Shown: positions 22,331 through 35,174, counted from the stretch's first letter. The stretch is 64,000 nucleotides of DNA from Cricetomys ansorgei (GCA_026225945.1 JAMJFZ010001133.1:3182501-3246500), one strand, 5' to 3'. Notes: generated by a model not told the origin, from the letters alone. Program-made: numbers and translations.

Positions 22331-23190
22331 TCTGGCTTTTAGAGTTTCCATTGAAAAATCAGGTGTTATTCTGATAGGCCTGCCTTTATGTGTGACTTCT
22401 GTTTATCTTTCAGTTTTCAATATTATTTGTTTGTTTATTTATTTAGTGTTCTGACTAGGATATGTCATAGGGTGTTTGTCTTTTGATCTTGGCTAGTTGG
22501 GGTTCTGTGTGCTTTTTGTATCTTTATGGCTGTCTTTCCTTAGCTTAGGGAAGTTTTCTTTTATGATTTTGCTAAATATTTTGTCTATGACATTGACCTG
22601 GGATTCTTCTTCCTCTTTTATGCCATAATTAAAAGATTTGGTCTTTTGATGACAGACTAAATTTCCTGTATGTTCCTTTACTGTAATGTAAGTTTTTTTC
22701 TTTTCCTTTTCTTATGTTGTCTAGATTATCTACTTGGTCTTTGAGTTCTGACATTTTATCTTCTGCTTGATTCATTCCATTTGTAAGACTTCATTTTTCA
22801 GTTGGGTTACTGGATTTTTCAATTCCATCTTCATTTTAGCTTGAATCCTCTTCAACATTTCTATTTATTTTCAATTTGATTTTCAAATCCTGAATTATCT
22901 TCATTATTTGTGTGCATTTGTATTTCTTGGGCATCACTCAAATGTTTATTGTCATCCTCTTGGTGTTCAATAAATGTTCATTTTTGTCTTCATTAAATTC
23001 CTTGAATTCTTTTATGAAACTTATGATTGTTCTTTTAAATTCTATGTCCTGGTGTTTCTCTAAGTATTTTTCATTCAGTTCTATAGGACTAGTTGTTTTG
23101 ATGGAAGACATGCTATTTGGGCCATTCACGTTGCTTTTGTTTTTGCAATTTAACCTGGGCATGTGGACTTCTCTCTTTGGTTATATTTGA
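22331..23190 (-). pseudogene. LINE-1 ORF1 relic
   Basis: Antisense sequence rich in coiled-coil-like Lys/Glu/Asn codons. The minus-strand frame at 22938-23162 includes SMSSIKTTSPIELNEKYLEK and QDIEFKRTIISFIKEFKEFN, fitting the Lx-type ORF1 N-terminal half. The C-terminal part towards 22331 is broken. It is dead and joined directly to an RT segment. Confidence 0.7.
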
Positions 23191-23480
23191 TATGATAATC
23201 TGGTCTTATTTATGTTGGGCTAGTGCGGGAGATGCATGACTCAACTAGACTAGGCAAAGCTTGTGATTAGGCTACTTAATCTGACTAATGAAAGATGGCT
23301 GTCGAGACATGGGTCTGGATCAGGCAAAGGGAGTTCACAAATGAAGAGGGTTCATGGCCACAGGTCCTGAACTAGGTTTGTGTGTTTGCAGATGGCAGCA
23401 GGTTGGGAGAAGTGTAGAGATAGAGAATTACCCAGGATAGGTAGCTCATGCACTAAGAGGATTCACTGAAACTAGGCTTA
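23191..23480 (-). mobile_element. LINE-1 5' UTR-like segment
   Basis: Directly upstream, on the minus strand, of the ORF1 relic. It is GC-richer than its surroundings (GGGTCTGGATCAGGCAAAGG and TGGCAGCAGGTTGGGAGAAG). Assigned mainly by position. Confidence 0.5.
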
Positions 23481-25059
23481 TATTTGTCAATTCTTATGGA
23501 GAAAATGATCTGGAAACCAATGATTTACAAGGTAGGCTATAAAAAATGGGATTTGAAGATTGATGCTTTTTAATTAATTCTTACAACTGTGAATGAAACT
23601 AGTATTAAAAACATCTGAAAGGTTGTTCAGACAGTAAATATATATTGATTTATATTTAGGTATACATATTAATAAAATAAAGTATTTGTAAATATATAAA
23701 TCAAAGCATGTTTTCAGTGTTATTACAGTAATCCATTTTACTGTGATAATGTGGGAGAGAATAAATTAAATTTATTTTAACCACGAGGATATTTTATAGT
23801 GTTTTTGGACTACTATGTCCATAAGACTTTGAAATATTTTAGTGTAACTTCTTAAGTAATGATTAAAGCTATTTAGGCAATTAGAAATTAATGTTGAAAG
23901 TCAGCACATTTCATTTATCAAATAAACCTATGATTAACTGATAGCTAAGTTTTCAGAAGCACTGGAATAAATGATCTTTATTTCTACTCTTCTCACCTCT
24001 GCTTGCCTCTAAAATAAATCATTTCCAAACTGTCAACAAGGATGAGAAATTTCTAGCTAAAGACCTTTTTTCCTCCTGTAAGGCTTTGAAAAAAGGGGCT
24101 TAGAGTGAAAAGTGTCATAACTACAATAGTAAGTGCATTCTAGCAAGAATAAATAAAATTGCAAAGCCTGACAGTGAAGAATACGGAGAGGAATTCAAGT
24201 GACTAAACCTCAAATAAAGGATTATCCTTGTTTGTGAGAAATCTATTCCAGTAAGAAATCGATGTAGCGGCCTCTGCATACAGAAGCAGTCATGTAGGCT
24301 TGGGTGCTACAGGGAAACTGAATTTGAGACCCATAGTCCTACTGGGCAGTAGTCTGCCAATAGGTCTTTGGGCCAGTCACAGACACCTGCCTTGGTCACT
24401 TTCTGTATAGTTACTGGGCACTGGATACACTGTTTAGAGAGCAGCTCTCCTAAATCCATGGTTCTCACACTGTCTTTAAAAGAAACTTGGTACTTTATTT
24501 TTATAGCACTATTAACTTTGATAATTTGAATTTCTACTTGGTGAAAGAGGGAAATAAATAAAACTGAGGACTATGAATAAATTGTTAAGTGGTGATAATT
24601 CCATTAAAATACCATGACTGTAGTGGGAGTAACAGAAATCCAATAAATTTAACATCCTTGTCCATTTTAGAGTCAGAGCTAAGAGATTTTCTGAAGCATT
24701 AAAATGGTTTGATGTCACCAACTATAGTATCTGCAGAACGTTCAATCTTGGATCAAGGTCTTAATATGTGAAAAAAATAAGGGCACTTATCAAACAAATT
24801 GCTACTGTTAGGTCACATGTTGCTAGATTAAAAAATGTGCTCGTTAATAAAAAAAAACAAAGTTTTTGAAACAAAGTTATTGAAACGCATTCATTCGTCA
24901 GTTAGTAAGTACTCCCTATGTGGCTGACTGCGATGGCAGAAATGGAATCTCAAACACAAAGGTCTTTGCTTTTTTGAAACTGTTCCTCTAATTAAATGTT
25001 CTACTTTTCAAGTTTTTTATTAATTTAGTTAACATTTAGTTGATTTTCTTAAAAATAAG
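23481..25059. other. Unassigned AT-rich DNA
   Basis: About 1.6 kb with no recognised repeat or gene. Confidence 0.45.
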
Positions 25060-25248
25060 GTTTATTCTAATTAAGTAATCATGCGTATGTATATATGTCT
25101 GCATATGGGGATGTGCATGTGCGTGTAGTTGCCTCCAGAGTCCCGAAGAAGGCACCATTTCCATTGGAGGTAGGGTTAACAGGCAATTGTGAGCCACCCA
25201 ACCTGAGTACTGGAAACCTCACTTGGGTCCTCTGCAAACTCAGCCATC
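25060..25248 (-). mobile_element. B2-type SINE
   Basis: Antisense: AGGCAATTGTGAGCCACCCA, CTGAGTACTGGAAACCTCAC and TTGGGTCCTCTGCAAACTCA, the B2 head and middle. The tail is degraded. Confidence 0.82.
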
Positions 25249-25439
25249 CATTTTTCTTTATATGTGCTTTATATGTTTCTTCCTCTATTTTGTAATATAA
25301 AAGCAAAATCATGGAACCATATTTCTACTTTGGGAGCTGAAAAAACTGAAACTTCTGTTTTGCTCAGAAAGAAAGATAGTGTATTTTCCATCTATGTTAA
25401 GGACTGTGCATTTCCACTAGAGTAGCTTTTTTTGGTTAT

Positions 25440-25842
25440 TGTCTTAGGGTTACTATTACTATAATGAAGCACCATGATCAAAAGCAAGTTGGGGAGGAAA
25501 GGGTTTATTTAGCTTACAGTTCCATATCAGAGTCCATCGTGGATGGAAGTCAGGACAGTAACTCAAGCAGGAATGGAACCTGGAGATGGGAGCTGAAGCA
25601 GAGGCCACAAGGGGTGCTGCTTACTAGCTTGCTCTGCATGGCTTGCTCAGTTGCTTTCATATAGAACTCAGGACCACCAGTCCAGGGATGATACCACCCA
25701 CAATCGGCTGGGCTCTCCATCATCAATCACTAATTAAGAAAATGTTCTACAGGCAGATCTTATGGAGGCATTTTCTCGATTGATTTCTCTCCTTTTGGAT
25801 GACTCTAGCTTATATCAAGTTGACTTAAAACTATCCAGCACA
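25440..25842 (-). mobile_element. MaLR-type LTR, solitary
   Basis: Antisense LTR starting TGTCTTAGGGTTACTATTAC and carrying GTTGGGGAGGAAAGGGTTTA, TCATCAATCACTAATTAAGA and ATCTTATGGAGGCATTTTCT, ending TATCCAGCACA. TGT/ACA termini are present. The flanks GTTAT and TTAAT do not form a clean duplication. No internal genes adjoin it. Confidence 0.85.
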
Positions 25843-25984
25843 TTAATTTGAGGAAATATTCATGATAACTTGGAAATTTGTCACAATGTTAATAAAGTAA
25901 TGCGCTTTACACTTTTAACTTAGGTATAAAATTTTATAGGAATATAGGACACCCATTGAAATCAAAGAATTTATTTTATATGGA

Positions 25985-26557
25985 TTTGGGGAAAAGGAAA
26001 CCCTCATTCACTGTTGGTGGGATTGTAAACTGCTCCACCCCCTCTGGGTATCAGTATGGAGAATCTTCAAAGAGTTAAAAAGCAAATATGCGACATGACC
26101 CAGCTATATCACTCCTCAGCATATTCCCAAAGGGCTCAATATTCTACTCCACAGATACTTGCTCAGCCATATTCATTGCTGTTCTATTCACACTAGCACA
26201 ACAAAATTTCCTTCAACTGAAGAAGGAATAATAAAAACATGGTGTATGTACACTATGGAATATCCAGCTGTAGAGAAAAATAAAATCATGAAATTTGAGG
26301 TTCCTATCTCCAAATCTTCAGATGTGTGTATACAAAACATAGAGAAAGTAAAGGGGACCAGTGGGAGTGGGTGGCAATAGAAAGGGGAATAGCAAGGTAC
26401 AAGGGATTTGAAGGGCAAAATGACAAAAACAAGGAGGCTCTAATTAGGGAGGGATACAAGATGACTACAGATGAAGGGAAGGCTGTAAGATAACAGTAAT
26501 GATGTCTGAAAAAGTCACAAGGAATCGCACTATTAACTATCTACATGAAAACACCTA
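25985..26557 (+). mobile_element. LINE-1 3' end, part 1 (ORF2 C-terminus and 3' UTR)
   Basis: TTCACTGTTGGTGGGATTGT, AGCCATATTCATTGCTGTTC and TGGTGTATGTACACTATGGA are hallmark end-of-ORF2 L1 phrases. The frame at 26159-26380 contains IKTWCMYTMEYPAVEKNKIM, equivalent to the L1 ORF2 tail 'MWYMYTMEYYSAIKKNE'. A MaLR LTR interrupts it at 26558. Confidence 0.88.
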
Positions 26558-26950
26558 TGTCTTAATTACTCTTCCATTTCTGTGAAGAGATGCCATGACC
26601 AAGGCAACTCCTATAACAGAAAGCATTTCGTTGGGGTCTTGCTTGCAGTTTCAGAGGCTTAGTTCATTATTACCATGACAGGGAGCATGGCAGTACACAG
26701 GAATAGTACTGGAGAACTAATTGAGAGCTACATCCTGATCTGCAGGTAGACTGAGGCAGCCTGGGCCTTGCGTGGACTTTTTGAAGCCCCAAAGCTCACC
26801 CCCAGTGACATATTTCCTTTAACAAGGCCACACCTAATCTAACAAGGCTACACTCCTGTCTTTCTAATCCTCTCAAATAGTGCCACTCCCTGGTGACTAA
26901 GCTTTCAAATATATGAGCCTATGGGGGCCATTCTCATTCAAACCATCACA
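26558..26950 (-). mobile_element. Solitary MaLR LTR (ORR1-type) with 5-bp target duplication
   Basis: It starts TGTCTTAATTACTCTTCCAT and contains GAAGAGATGCCATGACCAAG, AGTGCCACTCCCTGGTGACT and GAGCCTATGGGGGCCATTCT, ending CAAACCATCACA. The flanks are ACCTA at 26553-26557 and ACCTA at 26951-26955, a perfect 5-bp duplication with TG/CA termini. It sits inside an older plus-strand LINE-1 and has no internal region, so it is a solo LTR left by recombination. Confidence 0.95.
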
Positions 26951-28250
26951 ACCTAAAATACACATAAGTCTGTGTATACATAAACAATTATAGCTTAAAT
27001 GAAATTTCTTATCTGGCCTGACAATGTTCCCTCTGAGTTCCATAGACTATTCAACAAAACCCCAACACCAGGTGTGAGAAGCTCTCTTCTGTGCTGTTGG
27101 TCAGGGTGTTCAAGACTCCCCAGATTGTACAGGCTATTGCTATTGCCCTTGGTTGACCCCCAAAGGTGGAAGGTAAGTCCTTGCTGCTAAAGATATCATA
27201 CACTTCAGAAGCAGAACCCAGAGGATCTGAACCTACACTTGACTTCCTTGAGGAATATCTTTCATGGCACCAGAAGGTTCTATGAAATCTTCCAAAGTAG
27301 ATAAGCAACCAATAGTCTTACACAGCTATGACGACTATGAACCACAATAACCAGCGTGTCATGATAACCCTAAGGGCATAGTAGTGGTACCCATACCTTG
27401 GCAGCAACAAGCAACTTTCTAATTGGATTGAAAGCCTACTGAACAAGAGGGAAATCATACATGGTCTTAGAACCCTAGAAAGCTACCCAGGACTAGTGAA
27501 GTCAGAGGCTTGGAGGAGAATCTATGACCACCAATTTATTAAACCAGCTAATCCTTAACTACATTCTAAATATTATCCTTATAGCCACAAATAAATGTAT
27601 TTCTCATCCCCCATCAAGGAAACTTCTCTTTGCAACAGACAGAGACCATTACAGAAAATCACAACTGATCAAAATGATCAAAATGTAAAGTTGTGGGGAT
27701 ATAGACCCAACTGATACATCTACAATATACATGTACACCTAAGACCCAGGGATCATCACAGAAGAGAGGGAGAAAAGAGTATAAAGCCAGAGGACAGGGA
27801 GTTTGCTGTGAGGTTACGTCTCCTAGGAATGTCAGAAGCTTTACCCATGAAGTCTCAGCAACATGGCTGTTTAAACATGATCTAAAAAAGGAGGGTACCA
27901 ATAGACATGCTAACAAGGAAGGGGAGAAAGCTCATGAGGTCCCATCCTTAGTCAAAGAACAAAGGAAACTAAGGAATGCTGAAACTGGGACGAGTATACC
28001 AATTGGTATCCAATAACAAACTGTCATCCTTGGAAATATATACAAGTAACATTATATGGATTGAGCATGTTGCATGTTGTATTTATATATTCAGGAAAAA
28101 ATATATATGCACACACACATACATATATATCAGCAATTAAAGAAAAGAGGCCATTGATTTGGAGGATAACAAGGGGGATACATGGGAGGGTTTGGGGTGA
28201 AGAAAGGGAAAGGGAAATAATGTAATATCACCTCAAAAATGTTAAAAAAA
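26951..28250 (+). mobile_element. LINE-1 3' UTR, part 2 (Lx-type)
   Basis: Continuation of the same LINE-1 after the LTR: AATAACAAACTGTCATCCTT near 28012, AGGAGGGTACCAATAGACAT near 27889, GGATACATGGGAGGGTTTGG near 28176 and an A-rich 3' end near 28235. The phrases follow the Lx 3' UTR order. It lies in plus orientation and is non-coding. Confidence 0.82.
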
Positions 28251-28754
28251 AAGTCTTCTTTAAAGGATAGATGCTATAGTTTTTTTCCCAAGAGAACTGT
28301 AGATATTATTTTTGAAAAAACAAGACAGGAAGTCTATTAAAATGTGCTGAAGCCATTAAATTTCTGGCACAAGATGATCAGTCTTGCATGACACTTGGTA
28401 TTCACACATACATGCACACACCCACCGGCTCAGAGACTAATTCACTCCATAAAATTGTTTATGAGTACCACTAATCTGCAGGGCACTGCTCTTGTGGCTA
28501 GAGTTCTTGCCCTCAGGAGCTAACCTTTGAAGGGAAATCTAGAGTTAAAAAAAGGGTAGCTGTTCCATAACAGTTGTCTGCAGGAATTAAAGCATATTAG
28601 TAGAGAAGCGCAGGATGCCCTGTGTCTATGCTAAACAGATGCCTGCTGTGTACTGTTGTAGGAATATCACTCGCTCTTACTGTTAAGGTTCAAGGGATCC
28701 TGAATGGATGCTAGGAATTAATTTTTTATGAATACTTAGAGCGAGTTCAGATTA
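28251..28754. other. Mostly unassigned DNA, possible MIR/L2-like relic at 28450-28560
   Basis: GGGCACTGCTCTTGTGGCTA followed by TGCCCTCAGGAGCTAACCTT resembles an ancient mammalian-wide motif ('ccctcatggagcttaca'). Nothing else is recognised. Confidence 0.35.
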
Positions 28755-29700
28755 ATTTTTTATTATTTTTTATTGTTTGAGCACTTTATAAGGCACATGT
28801 TGTAATTTGATTAATTTTACTCTCCGTACTCTACTCAGACTCCTACCGTACCCCCAAGCACTTTTCTTTCACGTGCTCCTTTTTAAACATACTCAGTCCA
28901 CTTAATACTACTGCTATGTTCATGGGTATAGGCTCAGCTACTGGAGCCTGTAGAGCATATCAGGGTCACATCGCTCAAGAAAACTGACTCCTTATTCCAT
29001 AGCAGCCATCGATTGCCAATAGCTTCTCAAATAGGGGTGAGACACTGTGAGTCCTTTCACATCTATGCTATAATTTTGCCTGGTTTGGTTTTATGTATGA
29101 CTTGTACAGTCATGCTTCTGTGAGTTCATGAGTGTAGAGGCCCGGTCATGTCCTGAAACACTGTTTTGCAGCAGTCATTCACTATCTATGACTCTCATAA
29201 TCTTTCTGCCCCCTCTTTTGTGATGAACCTCAAGCCTTAGCAGGATGGGTTTGATGTATATGTCTCATTTAGGATTGAGTAATCCACGCTTTCTTAGTCT
29301 CTGCACATTGACCAATTGTGTGCCTTTGTATTGATGTCTACTGCCAAAAGAAGCTTCTGTGATGAGGGTTGAGAGACCCACTAATCTATGGTTATAAAGA
29401 TACATATTTTGGAGGTAGTTTAATACAATGTCCATTTAATAAAACAATAGTATCAAATTTTCCCCTTTGGTCAATGACCTACCCAGCCATGGGATCTTGA
29501 TTAATTGTACCAGGTTTGACTTCCATCTTGTGGCATGGGCCTTAAATGGAAGCAGAAAGTGATTGGTTAATCCCATAACATTCTGTCAATATTGCACCAG
29601 AGAGAATATCTTATAAGGCCAGTTTATTATTGTAGCTCACAGGGTTTAAAATTAGGTAAGTTTGTAACTTACCAGCACTATATAATCTAAGGACGAAGCA
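28755..29700 (-). mobile_element. LINE-1 (Lx-type) 3' UTR
   Basis: Antisense L1 3' end: TTTATTGTTTGAGCACTTTA, AAGAAAACTGACTCCTTATT, CCAATAGCTTCTCAAATAGG and ATGGGATCTTGATTAATTGT, ending near the 'gtagctcacagggttt' phrase at 29635. It is related to the copies at 38425, 44285 and 61405. Confidence 0.75.
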
Positions 29701-30171
29701 ACTTGTAGGTTGTTACCAGTTTAATTTCTTTTGCAACTGGGTTTGATGAGAACTATGTGACATAAAATTCACAGTGGGAAGCAGTAATAATCACACTGTA
29801 ATGATGTCTTCACCTTGTGTTGCTGGTTGTTGGGAAATTGATGTGATCCTAACCAAGCAACTGTTGATAAAGATGGTGCTTCAAAGGCAACATTTAAGAG
29901 CCTCTTATCTACTCTTGCTGTGGTTAAAATTGAACTCACAGAAACTTCAGAAATACCTCAGGTAAATCAAAATGTTTTCCTAAAATAACCAACCCCCCAA
30001 AAAAACTTTTCTATTCAAGTACTTAAGAGAAACATTTTTGGCATCCATAATAAGCCTTTAAGAGAGTTGTCTTAGAGTTTTGAGGCCTTGGATATTAGTT
30101 TGGCTCTTGAACCATGATTGATTAATTAGGAAAAACTGTTGTAGTTCAATAGGGATTAGAATAAGGCAGGA
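29701..30171. other. Unassigned DNA
   Basis: No recognised feature. Confidence 0.4.
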
Positions 30172-30588
30172 GTTTAATTGATGACTAAACTTGGTTTTGA
30201 ACTTATACACCTGGAAGGAGGGAGCTTCAATTGAGGCATTGCCTCTATCAGGTGTGTGGGATTATCTGCAGGGACATTCCTTGATTAATGCTTGATATGG
30301 GATTGCCCAGGTAGCTCACTGTTATCAGTACCATCCCTGAGCAGGTGGTCCTGTGTTGTACAAGAAAGCTAGGTGAACAGCCACGAAGAGCAATCCAGTA
30401 AGCAACATTCCTCCATGGCTTCTGCTTCAGGTCCTGCCTCCATATTCATGACCTGCTTGAGTTTCTTTCCTGACTTCTTTTGATGATGGATTGTGATATG
30501 GAGCTATAAGATGATATCAATCCTTTTTTTCCTTAGTTGCTTTTAGTGTTTTGTTTTTTTTATCACAGCAATGGAAACTCTAAGTAAG
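30172..30588 (+). mobile_element. MaLR-type LTR, solitary
   Basis: Same family as 25440-25842 but in sense: GGAAGGAGGGAGCTTCAATT, CATCCCTGAGCAGGTGGTCC, CTCCATGGCTTCTGCTTCAG, TGATGGATTGTGATATGGAG and ATCACAGCAATGGAAACTCT. Diverged. Confidence 0.75.
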
Positions 30589-33054
30589 ATAAGAAGCAAG
30601 AAGGTTAACATCATAAAAATTAAGGATATTAAATGAAGCGCGGTTACTGATCCAGTAAATGGAAGTAGACATTTCAATGATTTTCATTTTTTTCATTTAT
30701 TGCTTGGCTGGCTGCTCCTTTAGCCACCTAACCAATGTTAAATGTATTCGACATTTGGGACATGCCAACATATAAGATAAACACAAGGTTTGACCGCTTA
30801 TAACTGTATTCTTCTTAAGCAAAAAATGAATAACAGATGAAAAAATGTTACTTAGCTGAATAATTAAATGGTAGTGTTGGAATTTTGAAGATTAAGAGGT
30901 TTTTTTTAATGCAGTGCTTTCAGCAATCAAGATTAATGTCGTACTCTCCTAGAAAGAGGTATAGGAATTTAAGTCGGCATCTGTTAATACTCAGGAGTCT
31001 ATGGATGTAGCTAAGATACAAGGTCTATAAAGGCAAGGATTTTGCTTTCTTTAATAACATATGCTAAAGTTCCTTGAAAAAGTATTTGCTGACTGACTCT
31101 TGGAGCCAAGTGGGATCAGGAATTGGCTTACATTTCTCAGTGCAGCAAAAGTTAAATGAAGAGGGAAGAATGATGTTTTGTTTAGACTCTAACACTTGGT
31201 GGCATCTAGTGGGCTCAGATATTCACAAACTGAACATTTTGTGATGACACATTTTTTTGGAGAAATTACACACCCAGACAATTAATAGTTATTTCTTATA
31301 ATGCTCTTAGAATGGACATAATGGAGAACATTCTGAAGTTCTGTTTTGAATGTGTGTCATACAAGTTGCTTGGGTTGGTCCTACTAGCTAGATTACATAT
31401 AAGACTCCAATTAGTGGATGATGAGCCCCAAATTCTATTTTCTTTAATCTGAAAGAGAGACAACTATTGGAATCTTTATGGAGTTCTACCAGGACTTCAC
31501 TGGATAAAGTTCTTGACATAGTTCCTTTTCTAGATGTGAAATAAAGGATTTAGTTGAGACTCAAGTCTGATCAGTGGATTGTAGTTATCAGAGTCCATTG
31601 ATTTTATTCTCTTCATAGAAGTTCTAAATTGTTTGGTGGACAATGTTACAAAGGTTACATGCACAATTTTAAAATTAAAGTGTCTTGATCTCTGAGAGAA
31701 CAGAGTTGTGAGAGCAGAAAATGTAATTTTCACAATCACAATAATAATGTGATTATTTCACAATAATCACAACTGTTTTCAAAATGGGCTATTATCAGAA
31801 TTGGACTGTCAATTATTCTGGATGACTTCAGTTAATATTACATTCTTCATTAGAGTTGACAAGATCTGTTTAGGGAACAGGGTACGAAAAGCTAGAGAGA
31901 AATAGAATAAAGAACCAAATACTTACAAGGTAAAATTGATATTAGTAAAAGTTATTAAAAGGTTATAAAACAGATAAAATGGTAAATAATTGCTGGTGAG
32001 TTAACCAATATATAATAAAAATAACTAGCTTCTGAAATCACAAGAAACTGTAAGATTTTATCCAAGTAGTGAGGGACACATTAGAGTTATTGTCTTTATG
32101 AACCTGATAAGGTTCCTTGAATGCAGATGATGTGTAACAGATCTCTAAAACTTTCCAGAATCTCAATTTTTCCTCAGGAGATCAGTATGGATTTTAACAA
32201 CCATGATGAAGTTAGGTCAGATGAACACATGTAGCATTTCAGTTGTTTTCCTCAGAGCTTGAAAAACCAAGGCCCAGGCCAGCTGGATCATTATACTCTT
32301 TTTAAAAAATAGTTATTTGCATAAATTGAATTTGAAATGTCATTGTCTTATTCCAGATTATAATGCTTTAATAAGTAACAAAATTGTAAATGAGATGATT
32401 TCTTAGTGGTGTTAGTAATGACTTATCAACATATGAAAATACATTAATAAAAGCTTGCCTTAATAAGAAATTATGCAATTTTTGTCTGACTTAAACCTTT
32501 GTTCTTTTTGCTTCGTACATTAAATCCAATAATTTTAGATCTTGTTTTTAAATTATTTCTTCAACTATGGAAGAAGAGCTGTGACAACAATCTAAAGTCA
32601 GCCTCACTTGAAACCAGTTGGAGGGGGTTGTGTGTCTTCAATGGGACCATTTTCTACTTGGCATTGACAAGATGACATTACACAATTCACAGGTCTGAGA
32701 TAGGGGGAATTTATAGAACTCTTCATCCAATATCTGTGAAAAGACTGTGGATGGACAAAGGCCTAGTTGTGAGTTTGCAGTGATAATAATTGAATTACAC
32801 GTTTGCTTTGGCTTGTAGTGAGTGACACCGAGTGTGAGAAGAACAAGAGCTTTGCAATGCTCCCTTGTGTTTTAATGCCTAAAAAAGGAACTCAGTGTCA
32901 GGAGTAAGTACATCTATTCACAAGTAGGGTCGTGACCAAACTCACTGTAGAGCATTCTCTGTCTATACTACATAACCAACACGAACTAACAAGAGCTGAA
33001 AACACTGAAGGACTACTTTTGGCTACTTAAACTTTTAAAATGTACAATTAAATA
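30589..33054. other. Long unassigned stretch, possible L2 3'-end relic at 31020-31100
   Basis: About 2.5 kb without a recognised rodent repeat. AAAGGCAAGGATTTTGCTTT and AGTATTTGCTGACTGACTCT near 31029-31100 resemble the L2 3' terminus. No gene is supported. Confidence 0.35.
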
Positions 33055-33275
33055 TGCTGGGTCAGCAAGATGGCTCAAGGGGTGAAATAATTCCTTAACA
33101 AGCCTGATGACTCGACTTTGATAATCCCTGGAACTCATGGTAGAAGAAAAGAACTGCGTGGTAGTGGTGCAGACCTTTAATCCCAGCACCTGGGAGGCAG
33201 AGGCAGATGAGTCTCTGAGTTTGAGGCCAGCCTAGTTGACAAAGTAAAGAACTCCTTCAAGTTGTCCTCTGACTT

Positions 33276-33302
<27 letters not shown>
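33055..33302 (+). mobile_element. B2-type SINE interrupted by a B1 fragment
   Basis: The head is CAGCAAGATGGCTCAAGGGG, then AACAAGCCTGATGACTCGAC. It resumes after the insertion with CTTCAAGTTGTCCTCTGACT and a CA tail at 33278-33302. The middle (about 33156-33245) is foreign B1 sequence. Both halves belong to one tRNA-derived SINE. Confidence 0.88.
33156..33245 (+). mobile_element. B1 fragment nested in the B2-type SINE
   Basis: GTGGTAGTGGTGCAGACCTT, TAATCCCAGCACCTGGGAGG and TTTGAGGCCAGCCTAGTTGA are B1 5'-half sequence. The octamer AAAGAACT flanks it exactly (33148-33155 and 33246-33253), consistent with target-primed insertion of a truncated B1. Confidence 0.88.
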
Positions 33303-33307
<5 letters not shown>

Positions 33308-33639
33308 TAAAATAAGATTAAAAGTTAGAAATTATACCAGGTAACTTTTATTGTATGTTTTCATAACTTTCTCAGTCTTTCAGAACTTCAACTCAAAATC
33401 TAATGTAGAACATTCATGGTATATCTTTGGGAGCATTCTATATATACATTCTATATTTTATGAATATTATATTTGATTTTTGTTTTGACATTGTACATTA
33501 TGGAGGATGTCTTAAACATTCACCACTTTTACAGTGTCTCAAAAATAGTGGTATAACTATAATATTATAACCATAAATAATTGTACTATACATGAATAGT
33601 TTTATTTTGCACAGGAGGTAAATATTTTTCATACGGGAT
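33303..33639. other. Unassigned AT-rich DNA
   Basis: No supported feature. Confidence 0.4.
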
Positions 33640-33712
33640 ACTGTAGATTGAACATAGGGTCTCACACATGCTAGGTGGATATAGTCTACTGCTATGATTT
33701 ATCCCCAGCTTT
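33640..33712 (-). mobile_element. ID-type SINE
   Basis: Antisense ID: GATTGAACATAGGGTCTCAC, ACATGCTAGGTGGATATAGT and TATGATTTATCCCCAGC. Derived from the BC1/tRNA-Ala lineage and diverged. Confidence 0.75.
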
Positions 33713-35174
33713 GCTTCTTATGCTTTCAGAGTTTAATCACTCAGTTATTTGGGAAAACTAACAGATAATTGGAAACCGGTCAGTATAGTCGCCAATTTGA
33801 GTTCATCAGGTGCTCAGTACAGCACTGCATGCTTGCTACTTGTTCTTATGTCTAGTATGAGACTGCTGCTGTAGGCAAAATGTACCTTGCAGGAGTGTTG
33901 TACAGAGGAAAGTACTTACTCTACAGTACATCGGTGTGGATTGACAGCATGTTTTGAGGTCAAACTCACAGAGATGGAAATCACCGATGACACAGGAGAG
34001 CTTTGATAATTTCTTGATGTGCCTTAGATTTATACCATCTTGATGCATGTAAAAATTGTGAATACAGCAAATGGCTTATACCAATAGTTTGGGTGTGATT
34101 TGAATGAAATGAACATCATATATAATATAAATTATATATGTGGGATTATAATCATTAATTAGCAATTGAAAATGGCTTCTTAATTAATGAATTGCTGTAG
34201 TGAGCCCTGTACATTTTATTTAAGAAAATTATATATCAATTAAATACAACAGTGATATACTTTAAAATACACAACATATATTAGTAATTCTTAAAGAAAT
34301 TAAAGCATATATACAATATATTTTCTCCTAAATTTTCTTTGTATTATGTACTAAATACTTTACATTTGAATTTTTTTCTCAGTGTGACCACAAGCCTTCA
34401 CCTTGATTAGCTTAAGCCCCTTTCTCTGAAGTGGGTACGGGAGATTGCTGAAGCAGTCAGATCACAGCTCTGCTGATAACTAGAGCTGGGGCTGAGGAAG
34501 AAAGGCCCAGTAGAATGGACCACCCTTTCTCATTGCCTTTTGATCTCAAACGGATGGCTGAAGTAAGAAGTTTGTGTGCTACTCCTCTAATTAAGCCAAT
34601 AATACAGTACAACCTAACATCTAAGTGAATACAACTTTAACTCTGTGTTTTAGTACATTATGATTCTTTGAACAGAGAAAATGATTGCTAGGCTGCTCTT
34701 TTCCCCATCAACTTGCGTTCTTAGCAATTTTTTTTTTGTCCTCTGAAACAGTTCTTTAGAAAATTAGAACAGAGTATGTGACATTTTTGTTATAATTCCA
34801 ATGATCTCTTGAACAGAGCAGATAGATGAGCCAGTGTAAATTCTGCCTTAGGGATATCTCAGTGCTATGCAAATACGTGGAGGTGAATCTTACAGTTCCC
34901 CTCAGTGCTACACATCAGCATATTAGCTAATTTCTAAGTGAGACTATTTCTTGGCAGGTACTGTATGTAGCTCATCTGCCAGAATAAATGTTAACTGAAC
35001 TGGAAATAAGCTGAACAATTTTGTTTAAGAGATGAGGGTAAGTCTACTAAGTATAACTGTGTTAGGCATTCATAAGATTCAGGACTGTCTTCTGAATTAT
35101 AAGATTATCGTTGTCTCTTTGTTCCCCACCAGCAGAACTTTGAGTCCTCTGAAGAACCATTTTAATCATGGGAA
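33713..35174. other. Unassigned DNA
   Basis: About 1.5 kb without a recognised repeat or gene. It is AT-rich from 34090 to 34340. Confidence 0.4.
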
